Source: Chitinophagaceae bacterium
Lineage (GTDB): Bacteria; Bacteroidota; Bacteroidia; Chitinophagales; Chitinophagaceae
Length of the DNA stretch: 64,000 nucleotides
Direction: 5' to 3'
Assembly: GCA_016787085.1 (NCBI GenBank)
Contig: JAEUVJ010000061.1
Coordinates: 124,001-188,000, forward strand
Positions 63,901 through 64,000 of the stretch are shown piece after piece. The notes beneath the pieces were generated by a model, which made no database searches, was not told where the DNA came from, and saw nothing but the letters and a program-made list of their open reading frames with translations. Within the stretch, counting starts at the first letter, position 1. Every line of letters begins with the position of its first letter. Position numbers and translations under genes: made by a program.

Positions 63901-64000
63901 GCGTTAAGTAACGGACCCGGCGCTGAAGTGCAGCGGCCATTAGCGACAGTCGTGATCGGCGGTTTGATCACGGCGACATTCCTGACACTGGTGGTATTAC
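60916..64000 (+). CDS. czcA: CzcA/CusA-family heavy-metal RND efflux pump, 3' end beyond window
   Basis: The frame opens at ATG 60916 and is still open at the window end (about 1028 residues seen, of some 1040-1450 expected). It is a proton-driven inner-membrane pump exporting divalent or monovalent heavy metals. The start LHAIIRFSVRNKLIVILLTL and PVDAVPDITDNQVLVITT are CzcA/CusA hallmarks; the proton-relay helix LDFGLIVDGAVIIVEA (about 62113-62160) carries the two Asp and the Glu characteristic of the heavy-metal subclass. MAXIMUM identity of the metal cannot be read. The usual CzcB and CzcC partners should follow outside the window. Confidence 0.95.
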   Translation, partial: MLHAIIRFSVRNKLIVILLTLGLIIWGSISFTKLPVDAVPDITDNQVLVITTSPSLAAPEVERLITFPIEQATANIPGIKESRSFSRFGLSLVTLVFSDKTDLYWARQQVFERLQQVKSQIPADAGIPEMAPVTTGLGEIFQYAVKPKKGYEGKYTPEELRTVQDWIVRRQLLGVPGVADVSSFGGYLKQYEVAVNSDRLQSMNVTITDVFHALQQNNENTGGAYIEKGPSVLYIRSEGLSRTIADIEKIFVKHTSEGIPVYIGNVAEVRTGHAVRYGAMCFNDEGEVAGAVVMMLKGENSSRVIRLIKEKVKQIEKTLPDGVTIEPFLDRTKMVNNAISTVRRNLLEGALIVVFILVLFLGNLRAGLVVASVIPLSMLFAVIMMNLFGVSGNLMSLGALDFGLIVDGAVIIVEAVLHRLSHSRPAGNHPPLLSLAEMNAEVEHAAGKMMNSAVFGQIIILIVYLPILTLVGIEGKMFKPMAQTVSFALIGAFILSLTYVPMISSWLLSRKITHQKNFSDRMMTLFHKLYKPVLVKGLAFPKIIITLSLLLFIGSVIILTRLGGEFIPKLEEGDFAVDTRTMTGSSLTETIRATQKTAGLLKSRFPEVEKVVTKIGSGEIPTDPMPIEASDMMVILKDKSKWTSARTFDELANKMSKVISEVPGVTAGFQYPVQMRFNELMTGARQDVVCKIFGEDLDTLAQYAGRLGEIVKTVYGARDLYIETITGLPQIVIEYHRDAIARYQLTIAEVNRAIRTAFAGESAGMIYENERRFELVVRLSEQSRKDITDVQNLLIATPAGMQVPLYQVASVEVKEGPSQIQREDAKRRIVVGFNVRGRDVQSMVNELSKKAEEQLRLPAGYYVTYGGQFENLVEARQRLSVAVPAALLLILVMLYFAFGSLKYGLLIFSAIPLSAIGGVFALWTRGMPFSISAGVGFIALFGVAVLNGIVLIAEFNRLKHQRLHDVKYIIMEGTKIRLRPVLMTAAVASLGFLPMALSNGPGAEVQRPLATVVIGGLITATFLTLVVL

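Overview
The window reads as chromosomal DNA of a Bacteroidota bacterium, most likely of the class Chitinophagia (Chitinophagaceae-like). The reasons are: three secreted proteins carrying type IX secretion (T9SS) C-terminal sorting domains; a PorW/SprE-like T9SS protein; two TonB-dependent receptors with carboxypeptidase-regulatory-like N-terminal domains; a DPP-IV-type S9 peptidase; a Porin_10-type putative porin; few clear Shine-Dalgarno sequences; and at least one promoter matching the Bacteroidota TTTG-N20-TAnnTTTG pattern. No rRNA, tRNA, CRISPR array, phage gene or transposase was seen. Genus cannot be told from this sequence alone.

Layout. 1-9.2 kb: the 3' end of htpG, a haem-motif lipoprotein, a secreted esterase, a T9SS type B protein, formate-THF ligase (fhs), a class C beta-lactamase-like hydrolase, VanZ, a 29-residue membrane peptide, an NTF2-like lipoprotein and DinB. 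9.2-18.2 kb: tandem DUF418 membrane proteins, a GH13 glucosidase lipoprotein, gluconokinase, a CoA-transferase and small unknowns. 18.3-25.6 kb: a T9SS zinc metalloprotease, an OmpA-like protein, an ECF sigma factor overlapped by a probable dual-membrane anti-sigma factor, and ubiX. 25.9-32.2 kb: DPP-IV, an alpha-oxoamine synthase (sphingolipid- or sulfonolipid-type candidate) and PBP1A. 32.3-38.2 kb: PorW/SprE-like protein divergent from an M23-type membrane stub, bactofilin, AtpZ, a membrane protein and SprT. 38.3-48.8 kb: GNAT, a large nested palindrome, M23 peptidase, OmpA-like protein, sucC, a T9SS endonuclease I, a cluster of REP-like palindromes, purine nucleoside phosphorylase and a putative porin with a broken start.

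48.9-64.0 kb is the most distinctive part, a metal-handling region read entirely on the + strand. Its first half encodes an HYC_CC_PP-type protein, a heavy-metal-associated (HMA) protein with a cysteine-rich tail, a TonB-dependent receptor fused to an HMA module, another HMA protein, a TlpA thioredoxin and a small outer-membrane protein. Its second half starts at a strong promoter directly followed by a 17-bp-arm palindrome that looks like a DtxR/MntR operator. It encodes a second TonB receptor, a membrane-anchored DtxR-type regulator fused to a FeoA domain, and a FeoB split into separate GTPase and membrane genes. A CzcA/CusA-type RND efflux pump then runs off the window end. The likely picture is metal uptake across the outer membrane, Fe(II) or Mn(II) passage across the inner membrane under autogenous control, and heavy-metal export.
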